A stretch of DNA of 64,000 bases, taken from contig NZ_CAMQAY010000001.1 in NCBI RefSeq assembly GCF_946998875.1, positions 1 to 64,000 on the forward strand, written 5' to 3'. The stretch is from an uncultured Peptoniphilus sp. Lineage in GTDB: Bacteria > Bacillota > Clostridia > Tissierellales > Peptoniphilaceae. Positions within the stretch are counted from its first letter, which is position 1. Each line of letters starts with the position of its first letter. Made by a program: the position numbers and the translations under genes. The notes below the pieces were generated by a model. That model did no database searches. It was not told the DNA's origin and saw only the letters and a list, made by a program, of their open reading frames with translations. Below, one piece after another: positions 43,057-52,931 of this stretch.

Positions 43057-44277
43057 ATGATAGAATTTAAAAATGTCAGTAAAATCTATCCCGGCAATCA
43101 GGTTGCAGCTGAAAACATAAATTTAAAATTTAAAGATGGAGAATTTATATGTTTTATTGGAGCCAGTGGATCGGGCAAGACTACTTGCATGAGAATGATC
43201 AACAGGATGAATGATATAACTAGTGGAGATATACTAATAAATGGCGTAAGCATTAAGGATATGGACCCCGTTGATCTTAGAAGGCAAATTGGCTATGTAA
43301 TTCAACAAATTGGGCTTTTGCCACATATGACTGTCTATGACAATATTGTCCTTGTCCCAAGACTTTTGAAGTGGGACGAAGACAAACTAAGACCTATTGC
43401 AGAAAACTTAATTGAAAAAGTGGACCTTCCACTATCTTACTTAGATAAATATCCTTCAGAATTATCTGGAGGACAACAACAAAGAATTGGTGTAATAAGA
43501 GCTCTTGCAGCAGACCAAGACATAATTTTAATGGACGAACCCTTTGGTGCCCTTGACCCAATAACGAGAGATGCCTTACAAAAACTTGTAAAGAGACTAC
43601 AAAAAGAAATGGGAAAAACCATAGTTTTTGTCTCTCATGACATGGACGAGGCACTTACTCTTGCAGATAGAATTGTAATTATGAAAAAGGGTCATGTAGA
43701 ACAATTTGACACACCAGAAAATATTTTGAAAAATCCAAAGAGCAAGTATGTGGAAGACATGCTTGGGGAAGAAAAGTTAAACGAAGCCAAGACATCTTAT
43801 AGAACTGTAGAAACTATTATGCTTAAGGATCCAGTTTCCCTTACAAAAGATAGGTCAACTTATGATGCCCTTGCCCTCATGAGAAAGAAGAGAGTAGACA
43901 CAATTTTTGTAACAGACGAAGAAAATCATCTACTTGGAGCAGTGGGCATGTTTGACATTGGACGATTTGGCAAAAAAATCAAGTCTCTTGATGAAGTTAT
44001 GGAAAAAGTATATGCCATAAGAGAAAATACAGTGATAATGAATGCCATTCGTGACATTTATAATTTGGACATAAAAAATCTTCCCGTAGTTGACTCTGAA
44101 AATAAACTAGTAGGACTAGTAACTAGAGCCTCAGTAGTTGACACAATCTACACAAACCTTTGGGAAAATGAAGAGGAAGATGAAGTTGAAGAAATTTATG
44201 AAGATGACAATTTATCTAAACTTATGAAGGATGCATCGGGAGAATCCTCTAAGAAGATAGGTGAAGATAATGCTTAA
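43057..44277 (+). CDS. opuCA: Osmoprotectant ABC transporter ATP-binding protein
   Basis: The 406-residue protein has the ABC ATPase motifs GASGSGKTT (Walker A), LSGGQQQRIG (signature) and IILMDEPFGALDP (Walker B). The C-terminal third carries two CBS domains (from VETIMLKDPVSL and from YAIRENTVIM), as in OpuA/OpuC ATPases, where they sense ionic strength. It imports glycine betaine, carnitine or choline together with the three genes that follow. The frame extends to 43015, but the ATG at 43057 follows AAAGGAGAG. Its end overlaps opuCB by 8 bp. Confidence 0.94.
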   Translation: MIEFKNVSKIYPGNQVAAENINLKFKDGEFICFIGASGSGKTTCMRMINRMNDITSGDILINGVSIKDMDPVDLRRQIGYVIQQIGLLPHMTVYDNIVLVPRLLKWDEDKLRPIAENLIEKVDLPLSYLDKYPSELSGGQQQRIGVIRALAADQDIILMDEPFGALDPITRDALQKLVKRLQKEMGKTIVFVSHDMDEALTLADRIVIMKKGHVEQFDTPENILKNPKSKYVEDMLGEEKLNEAKTSYRTVETIMLKDPVSLTKDRSTYDALALMRKKRVDTIFVTDEENHLLGAVGMFDIGRFGKKIKSLDEVMEKVYAIRENTVIMNAIRDIYNLDIKNLPVVDSENKLVGLVTRASVVDTIYTNLWENEEEDEVEEIYEDDNLSKLMKDASGESSKKIGEDNA

Positions 44278-44908
44278 TTTCTTAATGACTAATAGCCAGG
44301 AGATTCTGTCAAAGTCCTTGGAGCATCTTTTTATTGCCTCAATTTCACTCTTTTTTGGAGTTTTAATAGCAGTGCCCCTTGGCATATTTTTGACACGCTC
44401 AAAGACTCTAGCAAGAATTGTAATGGCAATAGCATCAGTCCTACAAACTGTGCCTTCCTTTGCCCTACTTGCCCTCATGATTCCAATTTTTGGCGTGGGC
44501 AAAAAGCCAGCCATAGTTTCACTTTTTATCTACTCCCTACTTCCAATTTTGAGGAACACCTATCTTGGCATAGCAGGAGTAAATGACAAACTAATAGATG
44601 CGGCAAAGGGCATGGGCATGACCAGGTCACAAATTTTATTAAAAGTGCAAATACCTATGGCTATGCCAGTTATCATGAGTGGAATTAGACTTTCTGCCAT
44701 TTATGTCCTTGCCTGGACAACACTTGCAGCCTATGTTGGAGCAGGTGGACTTGGTGACTTCATCTTTAACGGACTTACCAATGCCATAATGCCAATGGTT
44801 GTCTGGGGAACAATTCCAGTTACCCTAATGGCAATAATAGTGGACTTCTTCTTTGGCATACTTGAAGACAAACTTTCACCTAACAAGACAAGTGGGGTGG
44901 CGCAATGA
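44270..44908 (+). CDS. opuCB: Osmoprotectant ABC transporter permease
   Basis: The 212-residue protein has five to six helices and the binding-protein-dependent transport signature (DAAKGMGMTRSQILLKVQIPMAMPVI, with the EAA-like D-A-A-x-G). It is one of two similar permeases of the OpuC importer. The ATG at 44270, with GGTGA eight bases upstream, overlaps opuCA; it is preferred over the GTG at 44261. It ends by overlapping opuCC by 4 bp (ATGA). Confidence 0.92.
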   Translation: MLNFLMTNSQEILSKSLEHLFIASISLFFGVLIAVPLGIFLTRSKTLARIVMAIASVLQTVPSFALLALMIPIFGVGKKPAIVSLFIYSLLPILRNTYLGIAGVNDKLIDAAKGMGMTRSQILLKVQIPMAMPVIMSGIRLSAIYVLAWTTLAAYVGAGGLGDFIFNGLTNAIMPMVVWGTIPVTLMAIIVDFFFGILEDKLSPNKTSGVAQ

Positions 44909-45891
44909 AAAAATTAAATAAAATAAAAAAAATAATTTTAATTTTTATAATGCTACCAATGCTTTTAACATCTTGCACCCTTCCAGGAATAGGAGGAAAC
45001 ACCAAGACCAATGTAGTTGTAGCCACAGGCTCAAATACAGAAAGGCAAATATTAGGTGAAATAGTAAAGCAAATGATTGAGCACCACACAGACCTTAAAG
45101 TTTCACTAATAACAAACCTATCATCATCAGTCCTAAACCACATAGCTATGTTAAAGGGCGATGTCAACGTGGTAGGCGGCATGTACACAGGCACAGCCTT
45201 AAGTGGTGAGCTTGGCATGGAGCCCATAAAGGATCCCAAGAAGGCAGAAGAAGTTGTAATGAAGGAATATTATAAGAGATGGCAGAGATATTGGTATCCA
45301 TCCTTTGGCTTTGACAACACCTATGCCTTTATGGTTACAAAAAAATTTGCAGAAGAAAACAATTTAAAGAAGGTATCAGACCTTGAAAAAATAAAGGACA
45401 AAGTAAGCGTAGGCGTGGACACAGCTTGGATAAAAAGAGAGGGCGATGGCTACAAGGCCTTCCAAGAAATTTATGGCTTTAAATTTAAGACAATCTACCC
45501 CATGGACATAGGACTTGTCTATACAGCCCTTGCCAGCGGAGAAATGGATGTGGTCCTTGGCTATTCCACAGACGGCAAAATTTCATCCTACGACTTAGTA
45601 GTCCTAGAAGACGACAGAAGGCTTTTCCCACCTTACGACTGCTCACCAGTATCATCAAAGGCCATAGTAGAAAAGTATCCAGAAGTAGAAGAGGCAATCA
45701 TGAGACTTGTGGGACAAATCCCATCAGAAACAATGCAGGAATTAAACAGACAAGCCGATGAAGACTTAGAAATGCCAGCAAAGGTGGCAGAAAACTTTTT
45801 GAAGAAGAATAATTATTTTGAAGACCTAAAAGTTGACAAAAATAAAATAAAAGAATACAAAGAATTTGTGGAAGGAGGAAAAAATGTCTGA
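44905..45891 (+). CDS. opuCC: Osmoprotectant-binding lipoprotein
   Basis: The 328-residue protein starts with a lipoprotein signal (IMLPMLLTSC; lipidated Cys24), then a substrate-binding domain of the OpuAC/ProX type (VVVATGSNTERQILGEI; VGVDTAWIKREGDGYKAF; MDVVLGYSTDGKISSYDL). It captures quaternary ammonium compatible solutes outside the membrane. The start overlaps opuCB by 4 bp, the end overlaps opuCD by 8 bp: a tightly coupled operon. Aromatic residues for a ligand cage (WQRYWYPSFGF) are present. Confidence 0.93.
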   Translation: MKKLNKIKKIILIFIMLPMLLTSCTLPGIGGNTKTNVVVATGSNTERQILGEIVKQMIEHHTDLKVSLITNLSSSVLNHIAMLKGDVNVVGGMYTGTALSGELGMEPIKDPKKAEEVVMKEYYKRWQRYWYPSFGFDNTYAFMVTKKFAEENNLKKVSDLEKIKDKVSVGVDTAWIKREGDGYKAFQEIYGFKFKTIYPMDIGLVYTALASGEMDVVLGYSTDGKISSYDLVVLEDDRRLFPPYDCSPVSSKAIVEKYPEVEEAIMRLVGQIPSETMQELNRQADEDLEMPAKVAENFLKKNNYFEDLKVDKNKIKEYKEFVEGGKNV

Positions 45892-46528
45892 TGTAATAAT
45901 TTACTATGCACAAAATGCGTCTTATGTCTTTGAGCAGTTTCTAAGACACTTTCTCATTTCCATATACGGAGTTTTATTTGCATCAATAGTAGCAATTCCC
46001 CTTGGATTTTTTGTGGCAAGAAGGAGAAAACTATCAAGACTTACCATTAGCATTGCCAATGTAATGCAGACAATACCTTCCCTTGCCATGCTTGCCATTC
46101 TCATGTTTTTAATAGGAACAGGACCAAACACAGTTGTCTTTGCCGTTTTTTTATACGCCATCCTTCCAATCTTAAAAAACACGGTATCAGGCATAAATTC
46201 AGTGACACCAGAACTCGTTGACGCAGCAACAGGCATGGGCATGACCAAGCTTCAGCTAATGACTAAGGTGGAACTGCCCCTTGCCATATCAATAATAATG
46301 GGTGGCATAAGAAACGCCCTAGTCCTTGCCATAGGAGTGACAGCAGTGGGAACCTTCATAGGAGCAGGCGGACTAGGAGACATCATAACGAGAGGAATAA
46401 CAGTAGCAAATGGCAGCCCAATAATAATAGCAGGCGCAATTCCAACAGCCTTAATGGCAGTCTTGGCAGACTTTCTACTGGGAATAATAGAAAATAAACT
46501 CACACCAAGAACCTTTACAAAGATTTAA
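45884..46528 (+). CDS. opuCD: Osmoprotectant ABC transporter permease (second)
   Basis: The 214-residue protein is the second permease of the complex, with the same signature (DAATGMGMTKLQLMTKVELPLAISII) and six helices. It is clearly homologous to opuCB and presumably forms a heterodimer with it. The frame opens at 45866, but the ATG at 45884 follows GAAGGAGG. Its stop is followed by a bidirectional terminator at 46548. Confidence 0.92.
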   Translation: MSDVIIYYAQNASYVFEQFLRHFLISIYGVLFASIVAIPLGFFVARRRKLSRLTISIANVMQTIPSLAMLAILMFLIGTGPNTVVFAVFLYAILPILKNTVSGINSVTPELVDAATGMGMTKLQLMTKVELPLAISIIMGGIRNALVLAIGVTAVGTFIGAGGLGDIITRGITVANGSPIIIAGAIPTALMAVLADFLLGIIENKLTPRTFTKI

Positions 46529-46547
46529 AATTTAAGAAAATAAAAAT

Positions 46548-46580
46548 AACTCAGGTACATGACAGTGCCTGAGTTTTTCT
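46548..46580. terminator. Bidirectional terminator after opuC
   Basis: ACTCAGGTAC (46549-46558) pairs with GTGCCTGAGT (46565-46574), followed by T's on the plus strand; A/T-rich sequence on the minus side lets it serve the convergent NhaC gene as well. Confidence 0.85.
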
Positions 46581-46646
46581 TTGCCAAAAATTTTATTTTT
46601 TAAACTTTTTAAAATGTTATTTTTTTCAAATTTACAAGTTCTTAAC

Positions 46647-47948
46647 TTAATTCTTTTTACTTTTCCTAAACTCAATAACAGAAGCTAGAGCGTTAACTAG
46701 GACTATATAGTGGTGGTAGAAGGAAAAGTATAGGGATACAACTGGTGCGCCAACCATCTCTAGGGGTGTCCTGCCTGCTATATTCCAAGGTATATAGGAG
46801 GGAGTCATAACTGCTGAGTTTTCCATGTCCAGCGCCAACTTTTCGCTATCACCATAGCTTTCACGAGCCATTTCATAAGTGAGCATTATGGTAAGGGTTT
46901 GGTTGGATGAAAAAACTGAAACTAGCGTAGACATAAGTGACATGACAACCATATCGGGAAGCTTTGAAAATAAATTTTTTATAATTTTTTTCACGCCAAC
47001 TAATAGGTCTGTCTCCTTAAAAAATCCAAAGTAGCCAGAGGATATACCCACGATTAAAAGCATCTTTAGCATGGAAACAAGGCCGCCGCCATTTATAAGC
47101 TTACCTGCCTCAGAATCTATGTGAAAGCCAAAGATCAGTGCCTTAAAAATTTCGCCTGCCCCCTTATTTTGAAATACTGCGGCAAAAATTATAGATATTA
47201 CAATGGAAATCACCATATTTATTTTCAAGTTCACCTTAAAAATTGACAGCAATATGATGGAAAGTGTGGGGATAATCAACAATATATTGAAGTTAAATAT
47301 TTCTTTTATTAGGTTTATGCTCTCCTTGTCGACCCTTGCGTCAATGCCAAGGTTAAAGATTTGATAAGTTATTATTGTTAGGGCAAAGGGAATTATGCAA
47401 GTCCTAAACATATTTTTTAAATTTTTATATAAATCAGTCTTTGTGAGAGTCGCCACAAGTAGTGCCGATGTAGACATGGGAGAGGACCTGTCACCAAAGA
47501 AACAGCCTGACAAAATTGCCCCGCCGCTAACTACTGGACTAAAGCCCATGGCATTTGATATGGACATGGAAATTATGCCAGCAGTTGACGCTGTGCCAAA
47601 ACTTGTTCCTGTTAAAAAGGAAATGGCAGAGTTAAAAATAAAGATTCCCACATAAAAAAACTTAGGTGCGATGAGGCCTGTCCCATGATAAATTATGTAG
47701 GCGATAGTGCCAGATAGTCGCCAGATGCCAGTTATCATGCCGATGAGAGAAAACACAAGGAGTATAGTTTTTGTATCTCTTATGCCAGTGTAAATCATAT
47801 TTAAAATTTTTCTAATGCTAAAATTTTTCTTGTAGGCATAAAGTGCAAGGACTATTAAATTTATAAAAAGAGCCAAGGCTATTGGGACTTTAAAAATTAT
47901 TGCCAGGAACAAAATTAGCATAAATAATATTAAGACAGCCATCTCCAT
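46647..47948 (-). CDS. NhaC-family Na+/H+ antiporter
   Basis: The 433-residue protein has about 11-12 membrane helices and the NhaC landmarks: LTGTSFGTASTAGIISMSI and GGAILSGCFFGDRSSPMSTS. The D-R-S-S-P motif lies in a re-entrant loop region. The family exchanges Na+ (or a metabolite) for H+, in some members malate/lactate. An in-frame GTG start at 47957 overlaps the ribosome binding site GAGGTGA; the ATG at 47948 is chosen. It stands alone, convergent with the opuC operon. Confidence 0.9.
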   Translation of the reverse strand: MEMAVLILFMLILFLAIIFKVPIALALFINLIVLALYAYKKNFSIRKILNMIYTGIRDTKTILLVFSLIGMITGIWRLSGTIAYIIYHGTGLIAPKFFYVGIFIFNSAISFLTGTSFGTASTAGIISMSISNAMGFSPVVSGGAILSGCFFGDRSSPMSTSALLVATLTKTDLYKNLKNMFRTCIIPFALTIITYQIFNLGIDARVDKESINLIKEIFNFNILLIIPTLSIILLSIFKVNLKINMVISIVISIIFAAVFQNKGAGEIFKALIFGFHIDSEAGKLINGGGLVSMLKMLLIVGISSGYFGFFKETDLLVGVKKIIKNLFSKLPDMVVMSLMSTLVSVFSSNQTLTIMLTYEMARESYGDSEKLALDMENSAVMTPSYIPWNIAGRTPLEMVGAPVVSLYFSFYHHYIVLVNALASVIEFRKSKKN

Positions 47949-48124
47949 GGTAATCACCTCTACTACATTATATCTTAACTATAACTTTATATAAAATATT
48001 TTACAATTAAGGTAATTGGCTAAGGGATTTTTCACTTATTCTTAATAGAAATTTAAGAAATGTGCAGTTTATAACTATTGCAAAGGCAAAGTAAATTACT
48101 ATATAATTGACTTCGGAGGTAATT

Positions 48125-50206
48125 ATGAAGAATTTATACATTAGGACAAAAAACTTTATTTTCAAGAACAAAATTACAAAAATTCTTGCACTACTTTTAT
48201 TAATAGCGCTTGGATTTTTGATTTTTAAAATAATTTCAGGGAAGCTTAGTGGCAAAGAGAAAGAGACAATTTCTTCCAACCAAGTGGTTACACTGAAAAA
48301 AGGCAGCGTAACTAATTCTGTGACAGAAAAGGGCAAGGTTGTGCCTTCAAACTCTGTGGAAGTTTTTGCAGAAAAGCCACTTCCTGTCACTGGCATAAAT
48401 ATAAAAGTTGGCGATGTGGTGAAGAAGGGCGATGTTATTGCTCAGCTTGACTCATCTTCCATAGAGCAGCAATTAAAGTCAAGAAGGGCACAAAAGTCTG
48501 CCACAGATAAAAACCTTTCTGCACAAATTTCTGCTGCCAAAAAAAGACTTAATGAGGCAATTTCTGGTCGTGAATCTGGCAAAAATCCAGCCATAGTTGC
48601 AGCTGAAACTTCACTTACTCAAGCCATGGACCAATACCTTGCGGCACAAAAATCCTATGACGACTTCAGGAGAAGTCTTAATGAAGCCTACAACCAAGGC
48701 ATGGTTGCAGAAAAGAGTGCAAGAGAAAATCTTGCATACCAAGAAGAGGCAACGGACTTAAAATATAGACAGCTGCAAGATGACATGAATAAAAATGCAA
48801 ATAAAATTGCCGACAACAGAGCTCTTGCAGCAGAAAAGTCAAGGCAAGAGGACTATCTACAAAATGCACTTGAAAATGAGAAGAGAAGATTAACTGAACT
48901 TGGAATTTCTATTAAGGAAGAACAAGGAAGACTGGCTGAGGCTCAGGGAAAAGTTACAAGTTTACAATCTGAAAATATTGGACTTGATGCGGAAATACAA
49001 GAAGAAGAAGCAAAAGGTGTCGATAAAGATCAAAATAAAATTGCTAAAAACAAGGCAAAAATTTTACAAAATAAAAAAGATATAGAAGCAATAAACTTTG
49101 AGGAAATAAAAAAATCAGCCAATGAAAATATCAATAGACTTACAAGGACACAAAACGAAGTAGAAATTGAAGTAAATAGAATTTCAGAAGACCTTGCATC
49201 TGCCAAGGCTGACCAGCAAAAATTCACATCAGAAGCCGATGCCCTAGAAAAAGAATTAGAAGCTCAAGGAAAACAAGTGGACTCTGCAAGGCTTGAAGTG
49301 AAAAAAGCCAAGGAGGACCTATCCTCTGATGCCGACAAAGCCATAAAATCACAAAAAGCTCGTGACGATGAATTAAAGACGCTGGCACAAAACCTTGAAA
49401 CTGCCAGGGACAATTACGAAAGCGCCAAGAAAAATCTTGAATCCACAAAGACTCAAGTGGCAAATGAAATTTCTGGCCTATCTGACAACTTAAAGACGGC
49501 AAGGGCAGGCGCCAACAACTTAGACAAGGTGGAAATCGAAAATTTGACAGAAGAATTGGAAAAATCACTGATAAAGACACCAGCTGACGGCACAGTTACA
49601 GAAGTAAATGCCAAGCTTGGACAAGCACCAGCAGGACCAGTGGCAAAAATCGAAACCATTGACACCTTGAGGATCGAATCACAAGTAAAAGAGTACGACA
49701 AAAATTCAGTTGCAGTGGGAACACTTGTGGAAATCACATCAGATTCAGCCATAGGCGAGACCTATAAGGGCAGGGTAATTTCCATAGATCCAGTGCCAAT
49801 GGCAGCCTCTGCCGAAAATAAAACTGGCGAAGTTCTCTACAAGACAACAATTGAATTAGATGAGGGACAAGAAAATAAACTAGCACCAGGCATGAGCCTT
49901 AGAGTAAAATACATCATGAGCGAAGAAAAGAACACCTTCAAAGTGCCAACAGATGCAGTCTTTGAAAGAGATGGCAAAAATTATGTCCTAGCCCTAAAGG
50001 ATATGGGCAAGGACTCTTACCAAATCGAAAAAGTTGAAGTGAGCCTGGGACTTTCCAATGACGCGGAAACTGCCATAAAATCTAAGGACTTAAAGGAAAA
50101 TGACAAAGTCCTTGCCGCATCTGGTGGCTATGGTGAGGGAAGCCTAGTAAAAGTAGTTGATGCAGACCTTACAGATAAAAAAGCTGGAGAAAAAGATGAA
50201 AAATAA
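48125..50206 (+). CDS. MacA-like periplasmic adaptor with very long coiled coil
   Basis: The 693-residue protein has one N-terminal anchor (about 14-34), a biotinyl-lipoyl-like half (PVTGINIKVGDVVKKGDVIAQLD near 86-108), a very long Glu/Lys/Ala/Gln-rich coiled coil (about 120-480), then the second lipoyl half (ADGTVTEVNAKLGQAP) and beta-barrel/membrane-proximal domains (SVAVGTLVEITSD; KVPTDAVFERDGKNYVLAL). The order is that of MacA/HlyD adaptors, but the coiled coil of ~360 residues is much longer than in typical MacA (~370 residues in total). The frame extends to 48107, but the ATG at 48125 follows CGGAGG. The ABC ATPase gene overlaps by 11 bp, so this is a macrolide-exporter-like operon. 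Confidence 0.87.
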   Translation: MKNLYIRTKNFIFKNKITKILALLLLIALGFLIFKIISGKLSGKEKETISSNQVVTLKKGSVTNSVTEKGKVVPSNSVEVFAEKPLPVTGINIKVGDVVKKGDVIAQLDSSSIEQQLKSRRAQKSATDKNLSAQISAAKKRLNEAISGRESGKNPAIVAAETSLTQAMDQYLAAQKSYDDFRRSLNEAYNQGMVAEKSARENLAYQEEATDLKYRQLQDDMNKNANKIADNRALAAEKSRQEDYLQNALENEKRRLTELGISIKEEQGRLAEAQGKVTSLQSENIGLDAEIQEEEAKGVDKDQNKIAKNKAKILQNKKDIEAINFEEIKKSANENINRLTRTQNEVEIEVNRISEDLASAKADQQKFTSEADALEKELEAQGKQVDSARLEVKKAKEDLSSDADKAIKSQKARDDELKTLAQNLETARDNYESAKKNLESTKTQVANEISGLSDNLKTARAGANNLDKVEIENLTEELEKSLIKTPADGTVTEVNAKLGQAPAGPVAKIETIDTLRIESQVKEYDKNSVAVGTLVEITSDSAIGETYKGRVISIDPVPMAASAENKTGEVLYKTTIELDEGQENKLAPGMSLRVKYIMSEEKNTFKVPTDAVFERDGKNYVLALKDMGKDSYQIEKVEVSLGLSNDAETAIKSKDLKENDKVLAASGGYGEGSLVKVVDADLTDKKAGEKDEK

Positions 50207-50879
50207 GCTGATAAAAATGGAGGGCATCAAAAAATCCTTTAACATAGGCAAGGAAAATGAACTAGAAATTCTTCACGGCATAGACTTTGATGTCAATGAG
50301 GGCGAATTTGTCTCTGTAGTGGGACAGTCAGGCTCAGGCAAGTCCACTCTCATGAATATCATCGGTCTCTTAGATAGGCAGACATCTGGCTCTTACGAGC
50401 TAAATAAAGTTGACATTTCATCCCTAAAGGACAGCGAACTTTCAGCTTACCGCTCCAAAAAAATTGGCTTTGTCTTCCAAAACTTCAACCTCATACCCAG
50501 GTCCAATGCCCTAAAAAATGTAGAACTCCCCATGACCTATGCAGGAGTCTCCAAAAAAGAGAGGACAGAAAGGGCAGAAAGGCTCCTTGAAATAGTTGAC
50601 ATGAAGGACAGAATGGACCACCTTCCCAACCAATTATCTGGAGGACAAAAGCAGAGGGTGGCAATAGCAAGAGCCATGGCAAATGATCCTGACATAATCT
50701 TGGCAGACGAGCCAACAGGAGCCCTGGACTCCAAGACAGGTAGGACTGTCATGGACTTATTCCACAAGCTAAACGAAGTGGAGAAGAGGACCATAATAGT
50801 CATCACTCACAACCTTGAACTAGCAGAAGAAGCCACTAGGATTTACAAAATGACTGACGGAAACTTGGAGGAGATTTAA
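50196..50879 (+). CDS. MacB-type ABC exporter ATP-binding protein
   Basis: The 227-residue ATPase has the Walker A GQSGSGKST, signature LSGGQKQRVAIARAM and Walker B IILADEPTGALDSKTG motifs, which place it in the LolD/MacB/FtsE group serving FtsX-type permeases. The frame opens earlier (50157), but the ATG at 50196 lies behind GGAGA within the adaptor gene, overlapping it by 11 bp. The permease gene starts within its stop codon (TAATG). Substrates of such Firmicute systems are usually peptides or antimicrobials; here unknown. Confidence 0.93.
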   Translation: MKNKLIKMEGIKKSFNIGKENELEILHGIDFDVNEGEFVSVVGQSGSGKSTLMNIIGLLDRQTSGSYELNKVDISSLKDSELSAYRSKKIGFVFQNFNLIPRSNALKNVELPMTYAGVSKKERTERAERLLEIVDMKDRMDHLPNQLSGGQKQRVAIARAMANDPDIILADEPTGALDSKTGRTVMDLFHKLNEVEKRTIIVITHNLELAEEATRIYKMTDGNLEEI

Positions 50880-52132
50880 TGGACCTATTAGAAACAATAA
50901 AACTCTCCTTGGAAGGACTAAAATCAAATAAATTAAGATCTTTTTTGACCATGCTTGGCATAATAATAGGCATAGGCTCAGTAATAGGCATCACAACCAT
51001 AGGTGACTCACTGACAAAATCAGTAAACAAGGCCTTTGACTCCATAGCCAACACAGCAGTCCAATTCTATGTAAGACCAAAAAACGCAGATTATGACGGC
51101 GGTGAATTAAGTGAAAGTGATTACTTTACAGAGGACATATTAAAATATTTAGAGGCTCAAAAGGGCAGGAGAATAGAGGAACTCATCTACCAGGGAGCAA
51201 GCGGACAGGGCCATGTAAAAGAAGGAAGAAACAAAGAAGCTGTCGCCATAACATCAACATCCCCTGGCGAAAAAAATATCTTCAAGCTAAAAATGATTGC
51301 CGGCAGATTTTTAAATGACGAAGATGTAAGTCGTGGCAAGTCCGTGGCAGTAATATCAGACAAAGTTTTAGAAAAGGTCTATAAAGTGACGGCACCAGAA
51401 GTCTTGGGCAGAGAGGCAAAAATTGAAGTCAACGGCAAGCTAATAGTTGCAACGATTATTGGTGTCTATGAGTACGAAGAAATGTCCGTCATGGGTCAAT
51501 CTCTAAACGGAGCAAACTCCACACTTTACATCCCAAGGACCACAGGCGACAGAGAACTTTTAAGTGAACCCAGAACAGTTTACTACGATGTAACCATGAC
51601 CCTAAAAAACCCCGACAGGATAGAAGAAGATGCTAAGGCAATAAGTGACGAATTAAACGCAAAATTTTACGCCGACAACCCTAGAGCAGAAGTAGACTAT
51701 TATTCAGCAAAAAGCCAAATTTCACAGATGAATAGCGCCATGGGCTCAATCCAAATAGCCATAGGAGCCATAGCAGCCATCTCCCTCTTAGTAGGTGGCA
51801 TTGGGGTAATGAATATCCTTCTAGTATCAGTAACAGAGAGGACAAAGGAAATTGGCATAAGAAAGGCACTGGGGGCAACTCGTGGAGATATACGAAAGCA
51901 ATTTATTATAGAATCCATAATAATTTGCATAATCGGAGGAATCTTCGGCATAGGTCTTGGAACCATTATAGGAATAATCGGGTCCAGCATCCTAAAGGCA
52001 AGGACGCTTCCTTCCCTTGGCGCCATAATTGTGGCAGTGGGCTTCTCCATGCTAATAGGAATTTTCTTCGGCTATTACCCAGCCAATAAGGCAGCAAAAA
52101 TGGACCCAATAGAAGCCTTGAGATACGAATAA
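50879..52132 (+). CDS. MacB-type ABC exporter permease (FtsX family)
   Basis: The 417-residue protein has an N-terminal helix (FLTMLGIIIGIGSVIGI near 23-39), a large MacB periplasmic core domain (about 45-280) and three C-terminal helices that form the FtsX domain, with ERTKEIGIRKALGATRGDIR between the first and second. It is a mechanotransmission-type ABC permease that works with the adaptor and ATPase upstream. TAATG coupling to the ATPase gene. A terminator follows at 52148. Confidence 0.93.
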   Translation: MDLLETIKLSLEGLKSNKLRSFLTMLGIIIGIGSVIGITTIGDSLTKSVNKAFDSIANTAVQFYVRPKNADYDGGELSESDYFTEDILKYLEAQKGRRIEELIYQGASGQGHVKEGRNKEAVAITSTSPGEKNIFKLKMIAGRFLNDEDVSRGKSVAVISDKVLEKVYKVTAPEVLGREAKIEVNGKLIVATIIGVYEYEEMSVMGQSLNGANSTLYIPRTTGDRELLSEPRTVYYDVTMTLKNPDRIEEDAKAISDELNAKFYADNPRAEVDYYSAKSQISQMNSAMGSIQIAIGAIAAISLLVGGIGVMNILLVSVTERTKEIGIRKALGATRGDIRKQFIIESIIICIIGGIFGIGLGTIIGIIGSSILKARTLPSLGAIIVAVGFSMLIGIFFGYYPANKAAKMDPIEALRYE

Positions 52133-52147
52133 AATAAAAAAAGTTTT

Positions 52148-52193
52148 AGATGCAGGTAAGCTTAAAAGCGAAAAAACTTGCATCTTTTTTTTG
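52148..52193 (+). terminator. Terminator of the MacAB-like operon
   Basis: AGATGCA (52148-52154) pairs with TGCATCT (52179-52185), followed by a run of eight T. The loop is AT-rich. Confidence 0.8.
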
Positions 52194-52902
52194 TAAAAAA
52201 TTTGCAAAAATTATGAAAATTTTTAAAAAATCCAAAAAATTTTGCAAGTTTCTTCTATTATATAGTGTTTTTTTAGGTGATAGTACATATTGCAAATTTC
52301 TTCTATTATATACCTACATATTGTGTGTTGAAAAAATAAAAAAATTAATAGAGAAAAGTGACGGAAGTTTTTGCATAGAAATTGATAAATAATATTAAAT
52401 AGAAGAGTGGCAAAAAAATTGCAAAAAAATTTTTACAAGAAATTTTAAAGAAGTATTACAAAGAGAGACTAATATTAAAGCTGTATTAAATTTTAATAGC
52501 AGACCTGAAACATAAAAAAAGAAAAGTAATATGAATTTAATACAAAAATGAGAGAAAAAATCAAAAAAATTATAATTTTAAATTAAAAGAATAAAAATAT
52601 AGGGGAGAAAAACAACAATACTTCTTTAATATAATAACAAGATAATAGCATCAAATTGAGAATCCATAGATTCTTTGAAATTAAAATTGTATAAATAAAA
52701 TACAAAATAAAGTACCGTGAAAATTTAAGTATTATAATTTATAGATGTTAAAATATGCACAATCGCTAATTTACAGTAATGTCAGTAAGTAAAAAAGTGT
52801 ACATAATATAAATTAATATATAATAAAAGAATTAGCTGCAAAATAAATTCACAAAAATGTGAGAATTAAGCCAAGGAAAAGGATAAATTTTTAAAAAAAG
52901 TA
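52194..52902. other. Long gene-free leader region upstream of the giant surface protein
   Basis: About 700 bp of very AT-rich sequence without a supported gene. It includes an 80-codon frame starting at 52150 that is mostly Lys/Phe and begins inside the terminator, thus probably not coding. It holds a 23-bp direct repeat (52242 and 52290) and several runs of A. No hairpins with T-runs are obvious, so it may serve as a long promoter or regulatory region. Confidence 0.5.
52242..52312. repeat. 23-bp direct repeat, two copies
   Basis: TTGCAAGTTTCTTCTATTAT followed by ATA (52242-52264) recurs with one change (G to A) at 52290-52312. The starts are 48 bp apart, so the two copies sit on nearly the same face of the helix. 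Possible regulator binding sites or residue of a duplication. Confidence 0.85.
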
Positions 52903-52931
52903 TTGATACTTTATTATTATTGTATTAAAAT
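52903..52931 (+). promoter_or_regulatory. Putative promoter of the giant surface protein gene
   Basis: TTGATA (52903-52908) and TAAAAT (52926-52931) are separated by 17 bp, about 70 bp upstream of the start codon. Confidence 0.5.

Noticed and set aside
52150..52392. 80-codon plus-strand frame upstream of the giant gene
   Set aside because: It starts inside the terminator hairpin, has no ribosome binding site and translates a poly-A/T stretch into Lys/Phe-rich sequence. Probably not coding.
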